64,000 nt of DNA from Piezodorus guildinii (GCA_023052935.1 CM041293.1:151093474-151157473), one strand, 5' to 3'. Shown: positions 40,831 through 53,740, counted from the stretch's first letter. Numbers and translations: made by a program. The notes: generated by a model not told the origin, from the letters alone.

Positions 40831-41963
40831 CTACAATTAATTATTAGACATTACTACTTTTCAGCCTCTAGGGCCATTTTCAAGCATCTGTAAACAATTA
40901 AAGTTTTTTATGGCATTTATAATTTTTTTTTCAATATATATCTAATGTCAACATTTAACTAAACCCGTTAATCTACCATGCATTTCCATTTTATATATCT
41001 ATTCTTTCACCGTTTTATCTTTTGGTAGCGGCCAAAAATATATCGCACAAATTTTGCACCTTAGGATAATGATGAGAAGCCTATATATTTCTTAAGAGTG
41101 AAGATGCTATATAATCCTTCGGTCATCTTTATTTCCATTCTCAGTCTGAAGAGCTAGTAATCGGAATATACGTCACGGAAATGGAGATTTTCAAACTGAG
41201 AACACTGAAAAGGTCTTCTCCAACAAAAATAAAAAGGAAAATTTATATGTTTTCACACCAAACATTAAAATGTAAAAAAGCTGACAACGCAACAGAGTGA
41301 CAGGATATATCAACACTACGGGTCATATTAGAAAGGATTCTAGGCCAAGCTGAATGCCGAAATCGTGTAGCGAATAGTGAAATACCATGTGCATCGGCTT
41401 TGGCACAAACCTCTGCAGATACCCAGCAATCGCATTTCCATACTCAAGCTAACTGACGAGATTCTAGTGCATCCAATAATACGCCTTGCAATCTCCCAGC
41501 AGTCGCAGGAATTTCTAAATTAGCTGCCCACGCCGACAATCCAGGCTCCCTCACCAAACATGGTCAATGGGATTTCGAAGAGGGCTTCATATTTACCTTC
41601 ACTTCCAATCGAATTAGCATTTCAATCCCATTTAAAATTCATACAACGGTTTATTCTACTTAAGCACCTGTTCACAAAAGATTAATAACCATCGTTCATC
41701 TAAATGGGTCGCTTAAATGCATTTTAACGATTATTTAATGAACTCAGAACAGTTTAAAAGAAAAAAACTTAGATCGGCAGATGCAATGAATACATTTAAT
41801 TCTTGGCACAACTCAAGGTATTTCATTTTCTTATCCGTATTTATAAATGAAAGTACCTATCACTCATTTAGCTCACTTTTCTGGTCATCCCAACATTTCA
41901 AAAATAACTCTGGGTGTGAAGATGACTTAGTTTGAAAAAAATCGATCTATAAGTGGTTGAAAA
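40831..41963. other. Unassigned, with a coding-like patch near 41300-41600
   Basis: From 41330 to 41600 base composition is more balanced. The plus strand reads QAECRNRVANSEIPCASALA, then QTSADTQQSHFHTQAN, a stop, and RDSSASNNTPCNLPAVAG. Polar, Ser/Ala-rich; no family recognised. It may be a decayed transposon ORF. The rest shows nothing. Confidence 0.3.
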
Positions 41964-42730
41964 ATTCTGATGCGGACAACACAAGACTTTCACTTGCCTC
42001 AACTTTTATAATCAATTTAAAAACTATTAAATATACTTCAATTTGAAAAATATTTGAAGTTGATTTAATTAAACGCTTATTCATTTCGTTGGAAACATAA
42101 GATTTAGATTAAATAATATTAAATTAATAATCAGTAATAAGTTTATTCTCTATTTGCCACTTTACATTACTTTTTACAACTATGTGTATCAGATAATATT
42201 TTTTCTAAAATCTGTCCTTTTTCCAACGGTATATTATTAACGTCTATATATGTATTATTATCAGTAAGCCAAAAATTACGTTAAAAATAGTTTAGCTCTT
42301 TCATCCTTTAGTTGGTCATCAAATTCGTCCAACTTGTACATTTCCGTTCTTCATCAATATTATTAAGATGATGTGGTTAATCTTTTCGGAATGTACAAAA
42401 TTAAAGGTACTTTAGAGGAAGAAAAAGTAAAAGCCCTTTTAGACCATTTTAATCAGAATGAAACTTACATGATGTTAAATTGCATTAAATTTTACATCGA
42501 TAAATGAGTTTAATCAAAATCGTTAGAGCTATAATATATTTATAATCGTTATAAAGTAGCTCTTCTCGTAAGCTGATTTCGATGAAAAAGTTGCTGTAAC
42601 ATCTCGGGCGTATAGTTGTCTTAAATATAAAATCTCAGTTTCATAGGACTTTTTTTCACCAACAACACACACGGACTTTTTCTCGGGACTTGGTTATTTG
42701 GACTCAAGGGACCCTAAAACGTGTATATGG
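41964..42730 (+). repeat. Main interspersed repeat, copy 8, 3' end missing
   Basis: Starts TTCTGATGCGGACAACACAA and runs to CCCTAAAACGTGTATATGG. Normal terminal GTAAGTGAAAGT is absent; the junction sequence GAAATCAACGTCTCAATT recurs at 46027. Confidence 0.75.
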
Positions 42731-43056
42731 AAATCAACGTCTCAATTGGTAATATCATGATTGGTCAATGTGCTTCCATGACTGATTGACTATTAGTCTT
42801 CTGCTTTCAGACGGTTGTATTCAATAAAATCTATTCAAATGTACATTGCTTTAATTTGCCTTTTGATTCACTCTGATGATAAAATGTTCATGGAATATTT
42901 ATCGGTGCTGTAATCTTGCCCAGTATATTAGGGGTAGTCACTACGTTTGCTATAGCATATTTTTTGTGCTAATGTGCTAAACTCATTACAGTAGGAATAT
43001 ATTTCTCACATGAAATAACAGTAGAAACTCGACGAGTTTAGCAAAGTGACACAAAG
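42731..43056. other. Spacer, nothing recognised
   Basis: The segment GGGGTAGTCACTACGTTTGC (about 42930) recurs with small changes near 63590 (GGGGTACCCACTACGTTTGC), so part of it belongs to another repeat. Confidence 0.4.
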
Positions 43057-43950
43057 AAATCGGGTGCAGGCAAACACGACATTCACTTACCTCTATTTTT
43101 AAAATCAATGAAAGAATTTTCAAAAACAGTTAGAGATAAAAATACGTGAAACTATTAAGGAATTAATTAAATTGAATTTATATAGAAACATGTGTTTTAT
43201 TTAATAAAAATCTATTATATTATTATCTAAAATAATGATTAGTTTTATGTTCATTTCATCACTCTCCATTAACTTTTAAAAGCTTGTGTATGAGATATAT
43301 TTTTCTAAAATCTTTAGCATTCCAACGGTATACCATACATGTATATTACTGCTCTTATGTTCAAAAACGAAAAATTGCATTAAAAAAATATTTTTTTCTC
43401 TTTTGTTGGGTATCGAATTTATTCAATTTATATATTTACCTGTTTTTCATCAGCGTTAATAAGATAATACAGTTATTTTTATTAAATCTACAAAATTAAA
43501 GGTACTTTAGAGGAAGAAAATTTAAAATATCGGCATTTAAGCCATGTCACACCATTTTAATCCATATGAATCCTAAACGATATTAAAGCCCATTACATTT
43601 ACATCGATAGAGCGAGTTTAAACAAAATCGTCGGAACCGTTTTTGGGAAAATCGAGAAAAGGTGCAAAATGCATGGTATGAAGTGCCTCTTCTTGTAACT
43701 CATTTTGATGAAAAAAGTTTTGTCACGTTTCGGGCGTATAGTTGTCTTAAATATGAAATTTCAGTTTCATAGGACTTACCGTTTTCGCGCTGGACTTACC
43801 AAACACACACAGACACACAGACCTTTTTGCATTACTCGGTCATTTGGACTCAGGAGACCCTAAAACGTGTATTTCCGTTGAAAACTGGAATTCGAAAATT
43901 TTCACGATCGCAATACTTCCCCTTATTATATATAGTAAGTGAAAGTAAAA
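43057..43950 (+). repeat. Main interspersed repeat, copy 9, complete
   Basis: Starts AATCGGGTGCAGGCAAACAC and ends TATATATAGTAAGTGAAAGT plus AAAA. It contains ACACACACAGACACACAG as the microsatellite segment. Confidence 0.8.
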
Positions 43951-44328
43951 ATATTATATTATCTAATACACATAGTTGTGAAATGTAATGTAAAGTGGCA
44001 AATAGAGAATAAACTTATTACTGATTACCAATTTAGTATAGTTATATTATTTAATCTAAATCTTATGTTTCCAACGAAATGAATAAACGTTTAACTGAAA
44101 TCTGAAATGAATTTTAAAGGTTAATGGAGAATGATGAAAAGCCGATAAAACTAACTGATTGTTGTTGATAAAAATATAACAGATTATTTACTAAACACAT
44201 GTTTCTATTGAAATTAAAAATAATTAATTCGTTAACAATTTATTTGTATCTTTAAATGTATTTAATAATTCCTTATTTGATTTTAACAACGGAGTTAAGT
44301 GAAAGTCGTGTGTCGTGCGCACCAGATT
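43951..44328 (-). repeat. Main interspersed repeat, copy 10, 5' part
   Basis: Reverse-orientation partial copy immediately after copy 9, ending AGTTAAGTGAAAGTCGTGTG...CACCAGATT. Confidence 0.7.
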
Positions 44329-45170
44329 CTTGACAAACACAATCTTAGTAATTTGAATAAAATTAATAAATAGTGTTAAATAATACCTCTAAATATTCCA
44401 AACAATGCTAGTACAACACAAGAACCTGATGTTGGATTTCTGTGATAGTGAGTTAGCAAATGCTCCGTAATGAGTTTATCTTTATGCAGAGTTCGGCCCA
44501 ACTGTGTAAATAATTCGCAATTGATTTTTACTCATAAGATTTAATGACATATATATACATTTAAGTACCTTTTAGTACATTTATAGTACACTACTTTTAG
44601 TACCTTTAGTATACTTTTCTATCAAAATAATCATATTTAGGAACTATTCAAATAAATGAAAAAGTAAAGCCGAAATGAAATAAAAAAAGAGAAAATGGAA
44701 TATATAAATATAAACATTTATCTTACATTAGCCTTATCGAATTGAATCAATTTAGAAAGTTTACATTTACAAAAAAACGTCAATAATATACGTTGGCATT
44801 TCAACTGACGCAAGTGGAGCCACTTATAAGTCGGCTGATAGTTTGAGAGCGAGAGAATAGATATCAAATGCATTAAAATACGAGGAAAGAAATTATTTCT
44901 CAAGGTTTTATTCCTAAAATGAAAACGGTTCTATGCGCAAACAGAGAACAATGAAAAACGGTTTTCCTCAGTAAATGCCCATCCTACAAGCCCATTGCAA
45001 TAAGGGTGGAAGTTGTTGGCCCTACCCCTTCTCCTGAAGGAGGTTTAAGGCAAAGAAGCCGCAGCGGAGAATGTTGGTAAAACAGAAGAACGAAATAAAC
45101 GATACATTTAAACAGTAGGCTTTTTACTTTCTTCGTTCAAAATTCAATACTTTGAATTGCAATATCATAA
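44329..45170. other. AT-rich sequence, nothing recognised
   Basis: Tandem-like TTTTAGTACCTTTAGTACA units at about 44563-44610. 44985-45060 is GC-richer (CCTACCCCTTCTCCTGAAGG) without an open frame. Confidence 0.4.
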
Positions 45171-45174
45171 TTGT

Positions 45175-45290
45175 TAAGCGTCAGTTTGGTATGATAGGAG
45201 GTACAGGAAAAGTTGGGATTTCAATGAGGATAGAGGAGCAGCATGAAGGATATGGGAGGTAGAGAATTCCAAAGGGTAGTAAATTGTCCT
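45175..45290 (-). pseudogene. CR1-like ORF2 C-terminal scrap
   Basis: TGGTATGATAGGAGGTACAG, then AAAGTTGGGATTTCAATGAG and GTAGAGAATTCCA match 29480-29575 and 9070-9165, the last 40 codons of CR1-like ORF2 on the minus strand. Confidence 0.65.
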
Positions 45291-45426
45291 TTGTATATTT
45301 ACTTTCTTTATGAAGAATAGATAATCAATGTAATTATCCAACAAAGAAAGATACAGGATACAGAAAGACAGAGGGAGAATAAGGAAATATACATAACTTA
45401 GTAATCAACAATATAAAGACGTTAGT

Positions 45427-45717
45427 GGGATCACTTGTAGCTGGGTGGCTAGCGTAACAGCCTCATGCTAAAGGTCACGGGTTCAAACCCGCAGGTGGTC
45501 CTAGGAGTTTTTAATGAGAGTAAAAAATCCTTAGCTACGCCGTCCTTCGGAGGGGACGTTAAAAGGTGGTCCCGAGCCTGCGCGATGTCAGGTACTCGTT
45601 AAAGATCCCTATCCTAATAAAACCTGGATAGGCAAAATTTAGGACTCCCACTGTAGCATCGTCCGGTTAGCCATAGTAGCATAAAGTGACGTTAAATAAA
45701 TAAATAAACAAACAAAC
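45427..45717 (+). mobile_element. tRNA-derived SINE, family C, copy 2
   Basis: Full copy from GGGATCACTTGTAGCTGGGT with A-box-like TAGCTGGGTGGCTAGCG and B-box GGGTTCAAACCC, then the CGTCCTTCGGAGGGGACGTT body and a TAAATAAATAAAC tail. Target duplication AAGACGTTAGT at 45416-45426 and 45718-45728. Confidence 0.9.
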
Positions 45718-45820
45718 AAGACGTTAGTTATCGGTAATGTTGTAATAGGAAGGTAATAGTGACTGTTACCAACTACCGGCGTTATATTCTTCCAAAAAGT
45801 ACTATACCCCACTTAATTCT

Positions 45821-46029
45821 TTCGAAAAAGTACTATATCCATATTATATTCTTTAATATCCATCCTAAGAAACCAATAATTTGAAAATGTTGAGTTAGTA
45901 ACAAGCTTAAAAATTAACTTCAGATTTTAATTAAAAAATAATCACGTTAAATTGGTCCAATCATAAATAAATGACAGATTTTTGCGTTTCCAGTTATATT
46001 TTCTAATGTGGATATAGTACCTTTTCGAA
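45821..46029. repeat. Small inverted-repeat element
   Basis: TTCGAAAAAGTACTATATCC at 45821-45840 is inverted at about 46010-46027 (GGATATAGTACCTTTTCGAA), with more imperfect pairing inside. About 209 bp, MITE-like, family unknown. Confidence 0.5.
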
Positions 46030-48180
46030 ATCAACGTCTCAATTCTTGGTTTAGATACAAAGCTCTGCCACATCCGCTCTACTCTTCGAACCTCTCGCCT
46101 ATCATGTTTTTAGACACCTGAACCACTACTTAAGTAACAACAAATTTAATGGATGAAGGGAATTAGAAAACGCCTTTTTGAAGTTCACCAGTTATAAGTA
46201 TGGAAAATTCGTTGGCAGAAATGTATTGAATGTAGCGGAGACTACTTTATTTAATAAAGTTAACATTTTTTTCCTTAGTAAAACCCCTTACATTATTTTC
46301 CGGATTACCCAATAGAATTTAATTTTACCTTAAATAGGAAGAGTTGAATTTTCAGTTTGTTCATAGGATGATTAGATCACCTTTATAGCATATAAAGTTT
46401 ATGTAAACTAGTTGCAGCAATCTTTTCCAGCGTCGATAATGCAATATGTTGGATAATGATTTTCATAATGATGGTAGATCTATTCTCAGAAGTGAGAACT
46501 TTTTCGTTGTCCCTGTTTACTTTAGTTGAACGCTTAATCAAAAGTATAACAAAATAAATAACCAAAGAGTCACAATCTAAAGCAACTTTAATTTCGTAAT
46601 GCTTTGTGTATTTTTATCGACGTATGTTGTTTTATTTTCTGTTGAAAACTTTTTAACTCGATCCTGCTGACAAAGAATACTGTTCATGAGAAAGAACTAT
46701 ATTGAGCAATGTTGTACGGTTACGATCTCTTTGTGTTAGATTTTCATTTACATAAGCAAACATATTTCGAGCCCCGTCACCCTTTAATAGCATCTTTTCA
46801 TGTCCAGGTAATAACTTTTTTTATTTTCAGTCTTTCGCTGACAGCTAAAAGATCAAAAGAAAGAAATTCTGCCGCTTGTCCAGGTCAATTTTTTATTGCT
46901 ATCTACCCACAGTTACACTCGAATCAGAAACCTCTGTCAAATTTTAAGCTTTAACATTAGAGATGTTATTAAAGGCAGGCAAACTTAATAATAATTATTA
47001 TCACGTATGATAAAATCATTATCATATTTACTGAAACAAATAAACTGGATGACCCAGAAGTTACAGGATATGTAAGGTCACTTTTGGCCTTACAGTCCCG
47101 ATTTTTCACAATTTATCCCGCGTCCCACGACGTTTTTCAAAATTCCCGACTTTCACAATTCAGTTAAATTTAATATTTATGAAAAAAATTGTTTTGCGTT
47201 CTAAGAATCCTTCAATTAGTCTTGCGTCTACGGGCTACGACGACTAACATGTTGTTTTTGCTACCCAGTTTCATTGTATTTGTCTCTCAGATGATACACT
47301 TTCTGTTCGTATTGCGTGCTAGCAAGCTAATTAAAAAAAAAAAAAACATTACAAATCTGTACTTACCATAGAAAATTAAGGTAGTAATTTATTTATATAT
47401 TTCATAAATACATAAATTTTCTTAAACTTGACTTAAAATACTCGTAGTCTTCATATTTTATATTGATGACAAAAATTATATCACCGACCTTAACCATAAA
47501 AGAAACTTTAGAAAGAAATATACGAATACAATTTTGCAAATATTCTAAGTCAATCAAACTAATTTCGTCATAAACAACAATAAAATATGTTCATGTAAAT
47601 TATGTTTAGGGCAAATTAATTCGGCGAAATTTTGCCGATGTGAAACGAATATTTTACTATATGTCTTTATAACATTTTAATAATTTACAATTCAATAATT
47701 TACATTACAATTTATAGTTTTTTCTAACGTAAATAAGTTGTCGACATCAGAAAAATCACAATTAAGTGTTGAAACTTTGAAAGCCATTTTATGTCACGTA
47801 TAATTTGACATTTTCTTGTGAAGATTTTTAAAAACAAATTCACTCAAATAAAAAATATGTCAAGAGATAAAATATTATACTTTTTTTTTTTTTTTTTTAT
47901 AAATTGTACTTATGTTAAAAATAAAAAAATATTACGATATTATTTTTATTCTGCATGAAAAGTTTATGGATACCTCCCCCTCCTTCAGAGTTGTCCCGCT
48001 TTGCACATCTAAAAGTCTGGTCACCTCAAGGATATGCAAATATAAATTTAATTTTAATAGAGCTTGAAACATAATTAATTGAACAGTCAGCGCAAATCCA
48101 ACCAGTCGACCTTAATCCTATATACATTAATCAGAATCTTAGAGAGAAAACTAATTCATCTATATGGATGTTTAAAATAG
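46030..48180. other. Long AT-rich gap, no gene recognised
   Basis: Only short open stretches without domains. Around 47090-47150 there is CAGTCCCGATTTTTCAC and TCCCGCGTCCCACGACG, and near 47990 GTTGTCCCGCTTTGCACATC, which might be the ends of a hAT-like non-autonomous element. This is not supported well enough to call. Confidence 0.35.
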
Positions 48181-48185
48181 AAATA

Positions 48186-48370
48186 ATGGAAAAAAATTAT
48201 TCTGGGACTGGATCCCTTAAGAATAACAGGAATGTACATTGAAATATAAAATAATATAATACGTCTGGCCAACAGACAAAATGAACATAGTTAGTTATTA
48301 TTTACAATAATGAGATAAGACAGAAGAGGATATATTATACAATAAATAATAAGAAAAATCTTCCGGAAAC
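48186..48370 (-). repeat. CR1-like 3' UTR fragment
   Basis: GGAAAAAAATTATTCTGGGA, then CTTAAGAATAACAGGAATGT and CGTCTGGCCAACAGAC match the 3' UTR of the CR1-like copies at 8735 and 29165. The pentamer tail is not preserved. Confidence 0.7.
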
Positions 48371-48398
48371 AATCTTGTTGAACAAAGTGAGAAAAAAA

Positions 48399-49300
48399 AA
48401 TCTAGTGCGGGCAACACACGACTTTCACTTCCCTCCGTTTTCAAATTCGATTAAAGAATTTTCAAATACAGTAAGAGATAAAAATGAGTGAAACCATTAA
48501 AGAATTAGTTAAATGGAATTTCTATAGACACATGTGTTTTCTACAAAAAAATCTATTATATTATTATCTATAATAATCACTTAGTTTTATCGGCTTTTCA
48601 TCGCTCTCTATTAACTTTTAAAAGCTTGTGTATGAGATAATATTTTTTCTAAAATCTGCAGCTTTCCAACGGTATATCATACATTTATATTACTGTTCTT
48701 ATGTTCAAAAACCAAAAATTGCATAAAAAAATATTTGTTCAGTTTTCTCCTTTAGTCGGGTATCGAATTCATTTAATTTATATATTTATCTGTTTTTCAT
48801 CAGTTGTAACAAGATAATATAGTTTTTTTATAGAATCAACAAAATTAAAGGTACTTTAAAGGAAGAAAATTTAAAATATCGGCATTTAAGCCTTGTCATA
48901 CCATTTCAATCAGAATGAAACCTACATGATATTAAAGCCCATTAAATTTTACATCGATATAGGGAGTTTAATCAATATCGTTAGAGCCGTTTTTGAGAAA
49001 ATCGTAAAAAGGTGCAAAATACATAGTATAAAGTAGATCTTCCGGTCGGTCGATTTTGATGAAAAAGGTTTTGTAACGTCTCGGGCGTATATTTGTCTTA
49101 AATATGAAATTTCAGCTTCATAGGACTTACCGTTTCCGCCCGGGAGTTACCACACACATTTTTGCGGGACTTGGTTATTTAGACTCAGGGGGCCCTAAAA
49201 CGTGTATTTCCGTTGAAAACTGGAATTCAAAAATTTTCACGATCGAAATACTTTCCTACTTTTCCTACTATAAATTCCATACATAGTAAGTGAAACTAAA
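48399..49300 (+). repeat. Main interspersed repeat, copy 11, complete
   Basis: Starts AATCTAGTGCGGGCAACACA, ends CATACATAGTAAGTGAAACT. The microsatellite is short here (ACACACA at about 49152). Confidence 0.8.
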
Positions 49301-49757
49301 GATAGATATATATTAAAAACAAATAAAAAATAAACATAACACAAACATCCGATCTCGTGAAACAAAACATTGGATTCCGCAAATTGGTACAATTCATAAC
49401 AACATACATACAATACTGTTATACGATACATTTTTCCTGTTATAAAAAATATTCGGCTGCACAAAAACTGGGATCTACTTAAACCTTTTAACAGAAACAG
49501 AATGAATGGTCTGAAAGCTTTCTTCAACTTGGCCTAAAAAAATCATGGAAAAAGGAGTTGGGTAGGATTCTGTGAGAGTGGTATATTCTTTACAAAGAGG
49601 AAAGAGTCGGCTTTGGACAAGGATTTATGGATCAGCTTTTCAGTCTGCCGTAAGCACCAGGCAAGAAATTTATCAAATAACTAATTAGTACATTTCCAGC
49701 ACGAAAAATTTCTTTAAAATGTACAAAATTTCTTTTTTTAATATTTTTTTTTAAACA

Positions 49758-49788
<31 letters not shown>

Positions 49789-49839
49789 CTATATATGCAT
49801 ATAATATATATGCAAGATAAAAAAATATAATGTAAATTT
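49301..49839. other. Spacer with TA microsatellite
   Basis: (TA)n at about 49757-49790; no gene or other repeat seen. Confidence 0.4.
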
Positions 49840-49973
49840 TTACTTTCATTTACCTATATATGAAATATATAGAAGGAAATTATTGCGATCGTGAACATTT
49901 TGAATCCAGTTTTCAACGGAAATTTTAGTTTTAGGGTCCTCTGAGTCTAAATAACCAAGTCCCGCAAAAAGGT

Positions 49974-50015
<42 letters not shown>

Positions 50016-50084
50016 TAACTCCCGGCGAAAATAATAATTCCTAGAAAACTGAAATTTCATATTTAAGACAACTATACGCCCAAG

Positions 50085-50293
50085 GGGGGACGGGGTAGCC
50101 GAGTAGGTTAGCGCGCGTTACGTTGACGCGCGTTGCCTAGCAACCACAGAGAACCAAAAATTGGAAAACCAAAAAACATTACGAGTTCGAGTCTCAGTAC
50201 CGGGAGGACTTTTATCTCGGCATTTATACACCCGCCCTCACTTCCTGGTCTGAGAAACCCCCGTATAGCCTTCGAAGGCGAGGTAGGGGTGAA

Positions 50294-50323
<30 letters not shown>
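50085..50323 (+). mobile_element. tRNA-derived SINE, family A, with target duplication
   Basis: Head GACGGGGTAGCCGAGTAGGT (A-box) and GAGTTCGAGTCTCAG (B-box), then body and a poly(A) of about 30. The 15-bp direct repeat AACTATACGCCCAAG at 50070-50084 and 50324-50338 marks the insertion in copy 12. Same family as 6711-6935. Confidence 0.92.
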
Positions 50324-50327
<4 letters not shown>

Positions 50328-50919
50328 ATACGCCCAAGATGTTACAGCAACTTTTTCATCAAAATCACCTAACCAGAAGAGCCACTTTATACCATGCATT
50401 TTGCACTTTTTTACGATTTTCAAAGATGGCCAAAACGATTTGATTAAGCTCGCTATATCGATGTAAAATATAATGGACTTTAATATCATGTCGGTTTTAT
50501 TCTGATTGAAATAGTCCGACACAACTTAAATACCGATATTTTAAATTTTCTTCCTCTAATTCATCTTTAATTTTGTACATTTTAAAATATTAACCATATC
50601 ATCTTAATGGCATTGATGAAGGACGGCTAAATATACAGTTGGACGAATTTGATGACCAACCAAAGGATAAAACAGCAAAACTATTTTTTGGTTTTTTAAT
50701 AATAACAGTAATATAGACGTATAGTATACCGTTGGAAAGAGAACGAATTTAGAAAAAACATTATGTTACACACAAAGTTGTAAAAGGTGGAATAAAGTGA
50801 CGAATAGAGAATAAACTTATAACTGATTAACAATTTAATAGTTCTATTATTTAATCTAAATCATATGTTTCCTACGAAAATGAATATACATTTTATTAAA
50901 ATCAACTCAAAATATTTAT

Positions 50920-51180
50920 CTGCCCGTACCAGGTATCAATCAATTCATGACAAACTTCATTCCCACTCTAATCCACTAGTTTCAATCCTTGCTCCCCCTT
51001 CAATTCCTGATAATCTACCGAGGCGTCTGAAGAGAAGATGGTCTCGAGACCTTCTTGTTTAGATTGCTTACTAGAGTGCTGCCAATGGGCAGTTTCTCTT
51101 CATGTTTTTCATGTACACTGTCTTTTATCAGCATATTTACTTAATGTATTATAATATACAGTTATAAATTTCAATAAAAC
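50920..51180 (+). pseudogene. Jockey-type RT 3' end
   Basis: ARTRYQSIHDKLHSHSNPLV and SIPDNLPRRLKRRWSRDLLV are readable in one frame (50918-51062), ending in a natural stop. The 3' end is TTATAAATTTCAATAAAACA. These are the C-terminal residues of the Jockey family seen at 27600-27720. Confidence 0.75.
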
Positions 51181-51230
51181 ACACATATATATATAGGTAA
51201 GTGAAAGTCGTGTGTTGCCCGCACCGGATT

Positions 51231-52090
51231 TTTAAATACGTTTTGAAACTGCCACAAATTAAATTTACAATGAATCACTATAGAGTAGGGAAAAAGCATA
51301 TTAATAAAAATAAAGTTTCTAAAGTACCTAGGTGATACAAAATATTTAAAAAAGACAGCAGCCTATAGATAAAAGTACCCAATTAATTTTAACCACTGCA
51401 TGCCATTAATAACATTTACCTGCTCAGTAAATTACAGCACGTCAAAGTAATAATTTTACTGCTCATTTGCAAATTTTCCGCTCCATCTAGTTCAATCATG
51501 AGCTTATGGCGACATACTTGCCGAGAAAGTTTGTATTTATAATCCCCTGCTTGACATATATATATTTTAAAATCCTAGGTGAAATCTTAAACTTTAATTA
51601 AAATTTAGTTTTTTTCTAATAATAATGAGTATTATTTACTTGGGATGGGAAAGTTTGCATACATAAGTTCTGAATCAATGAATAGAATAGAAATTTGGTG
51701 CTCAATACATGTGTATAAAATCGAATAAAACAACATTTATAGCCAACAAGTTTAGTTTTTCAAATGTATATTTTATATCATAAAAACTCTAACCTGTAAA
51801 TATTATGTGAACATGGCACCTCCTTAAATGTAATGAAATAAATAAATATATCATTAAAAAAAAGTATAGAAATGTGATTGGGTTTCTAAATAAACATGTG
51901 CAAACTACATTTGAAACAAAACATGACTAAAATATGTAATGCTAGCCACTTCACCACAGATGGCCCCATCTAATATGGTTTTTCTCCATTATTTTTCAAA
52001 TTCGACATATCATATTATTTTAAGTCTAGTTTAATCAAAATAAATCAACAATGATAAATATTACAGATCCACTAAATATTTCCGTTCAAA
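51231..52090. other. AT-rich sequence, nothing recognised
   Basis: No open frame with a domain and no repeat partner in this window. Confidence 0.4.
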
Positions 52091-52094
52091 TTAC

Positions 52095-52195
52095 CGACAT
52101 TTCTCAACGTGTTCAAAAGTGTGCCCTGATATATCACTATCACCAAAATCGTCACCGTTTCTACTACTAATCATATATTTCGTCCTATCGGTATA
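52095..52195 (-). pseudogene. Short RTE-type RT fragment
   Basis: The minus strand reads RTKYMISSRNGDDF and SGHTFEHVEKC, matching 28985-28860. It is joined directly to copy 13 of the main repeat. Confidence 0.65.
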
Positions 52196-52456
52196 ATTTT
52201 ATAGCCCATTAAATTTTATATTGATGTAGGGAGTTAAATCAAAATCGTTAAAGCTGTATCTGAGAAAATCGTAAAAAGGTGCAAAATGCATGGTTTAAAG
52301 TGGTTCATCATTAGCCGATTTTAATGAAAAAATCACTGTGGTAACATCTCGGGTGTGTAGTAGTCTCATTTCAGTTTCGTACGACTTTTCATTTTCGCGC
52401 TAGACTTACCACACACATGAAAATGTTCACGTTCGCGATTTCTTTTCCTTACTATA
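52196..52456 (+). repeat. Main interspersed repeat, copy 13, left part
   Basis: 3' portion of a forward copy interrupted at CTTACTATA by the foldback element. It resumes at 56488 (TATATATATTTCATGTATAG) and ends near 56520 with GTAAATGAAAGTTAA. Confidence 0.75.
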
Positions 52457-52637
52457 GCATTTCCAAGTCAATTGTAACCTTTTCCAAGTCAAATGTAACT
52501 TTTTCCAAGTCAAATGTAACCTTTTCCAAGTCAAATGTAACCCTTTCCATTTCAAATGTCACCTTTTCCAAGTCAAATGTCACCTTTTCCATTTCAAATG
52601 TTACCTTTTCCAAGTCAAATGTCACCTTTTTCTTCAC
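52457..52637 (-). repeat. 21-bp tandem repeats, left arm
   Basis: About eight units of TTTCCAAGTCAAATGTAACCT type. On the minus strand each unit encodes KVTFDLE or KVTFEME, and the frame stays open over 61 codons. Every unit is 21 bp, so the frame is kept automatically; this does not show that it is translated. Confidence 0.85.
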
Positions 52638-52859
52638 TTCTAGCCTTAAATATTCCGTTTTATTTATTTATTTATTGAAAAATAATTAGTTTAATTAAAA
52701 TTATGACTTTTTTAATAATTTTGGCATATCATATCACTGTTTTTTTTAGATATTTGATATCAAGTTCTGTTTTTACGAATTAATATTTTTAAAAAATATT
52801 TAGTTTTAAAATAGTTGTTGATTTTGAATTTTTAGAGGGGAGGGATAGTTTTTGGGAAT

Positions 52860-53740
52860 AATTAATGTGTTTTCCGGTATTATAATGACGTTTTTCAAGA
52901 TGTATTTTTTATCGCTCGCGTGCATGTTAACTCGCATTAAATTTTAATGTTTTTTAATTGATATAGGGATAAATTATTTTGCTTTCGGGTGGTTATGATT
53001 ACGTTTTTCGAGCTGTATATTTTATCGCTCGCGCTTATTTTGACTAAAATTTACTTTTTATGTGTTTTATTGATACAGGGATTAATTAATGTGCTTTCGG
53101 GTGGTTATTATTACGTTTTTTGAGCTGTATTTTTTACCGGTCATGCGTATTTCAACTCACTTTTACTTTTAATGTTTTTTATTTATATAGGGATTAATTA
53201 ATGTGTTTTCGGGTATTATAATTACGTTTTTCAAGCTGTATTTTTTATCGCTCGCGTGCATGTTAACTCGCATTAAATTTTAATGTTTTTTAATTGATAT
53301 AGGGATAAATTATTTTGCTTTCGGGTGGTTATGATTACGTTTTTCGAGCTGTATATTTTATCGCTCGCGCTTATTTTGACTAAAATTTACTTTTTATGTG
53401 TTTTATTGATACAGGGATTAATTAATGTGCTTTCGGGTGGTTATTATTACGTTTTTTGAGCTGTATTTTTTACCGGTCATGCGTATTTCAACTCACTTTT
53501 ACTTTTAATGTTTTTTATTTATATAGGGATTAATTAATGTGTTTTCGGGTATTATAATTACGTTTTTCAAGCTGTATTTTTTATCGCTCGCGTGCATGTT
53601 AACTCGTATTAAATTTTAATGTTTTTTAATTGATATAGGGATTAATTAATGTTCTTTCGGGTGGTTATGATTACGTTTTTGAGCTGTATGTTTTATCGCT
53701 CATGCGTATTTCAACTTGTATTTACTTTTAATCTGTTAAT
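52860..53740. repeat. 112-bp monomer array, left arm (8 units)
   Basis: The CxxGxTGTATxTTTTATCGCTC segment recurs near 52892, 53007, 53118, 53231, 53343, 53455, 53567 and 53681. Every third unit is most alike, giving a higher-order period of about 337 bp. A further diverged unit lies near 53977, outside the paired arm. Confidence 0.85.

Larger units (their letters stand above)
49840..51230 (-). repeat. Main interspersed repeat, copy 12, with SINE and Jockey insertions
   Basis: Reverse copy starting TTACTTTCATTTACCTATAT with a long GT microsatellite (49976-50013). It is interrupted by the SINE at 50085-50323 and by a Jockey fragment (50920-51180), and ends GGTAAGTGAAAGTCGTGTGT near 51230. Confidence 0.75.

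Noticed and set aside
45427..45500. tRNA genes at SINE heads (also 6870, 7100, 12030, 21200, 50090, 62230)
   Set aside because: A- and B-boxes are present but the sequences do not close a tRNA cloverleaf and run on into SINE bodies with target duplications.
46383..46954. Open frames around 46.4-47.0 kb as host exons
   Set aside because: No conserved motif or consistent splice partners; AT-rich chance frames.
47048..48035. hAT-like non-autonomous element
   Set aside because: Suggestive GTCCCG motifs near both sides, but terminal inverted repeats and an 8-bp duplication could not be shown.
52457..52637. 21-bp direct repeats as a CRISPR array
   Set aside because: There are no spacers, units are contiguous, and the context is a eukaryotic foldback element.
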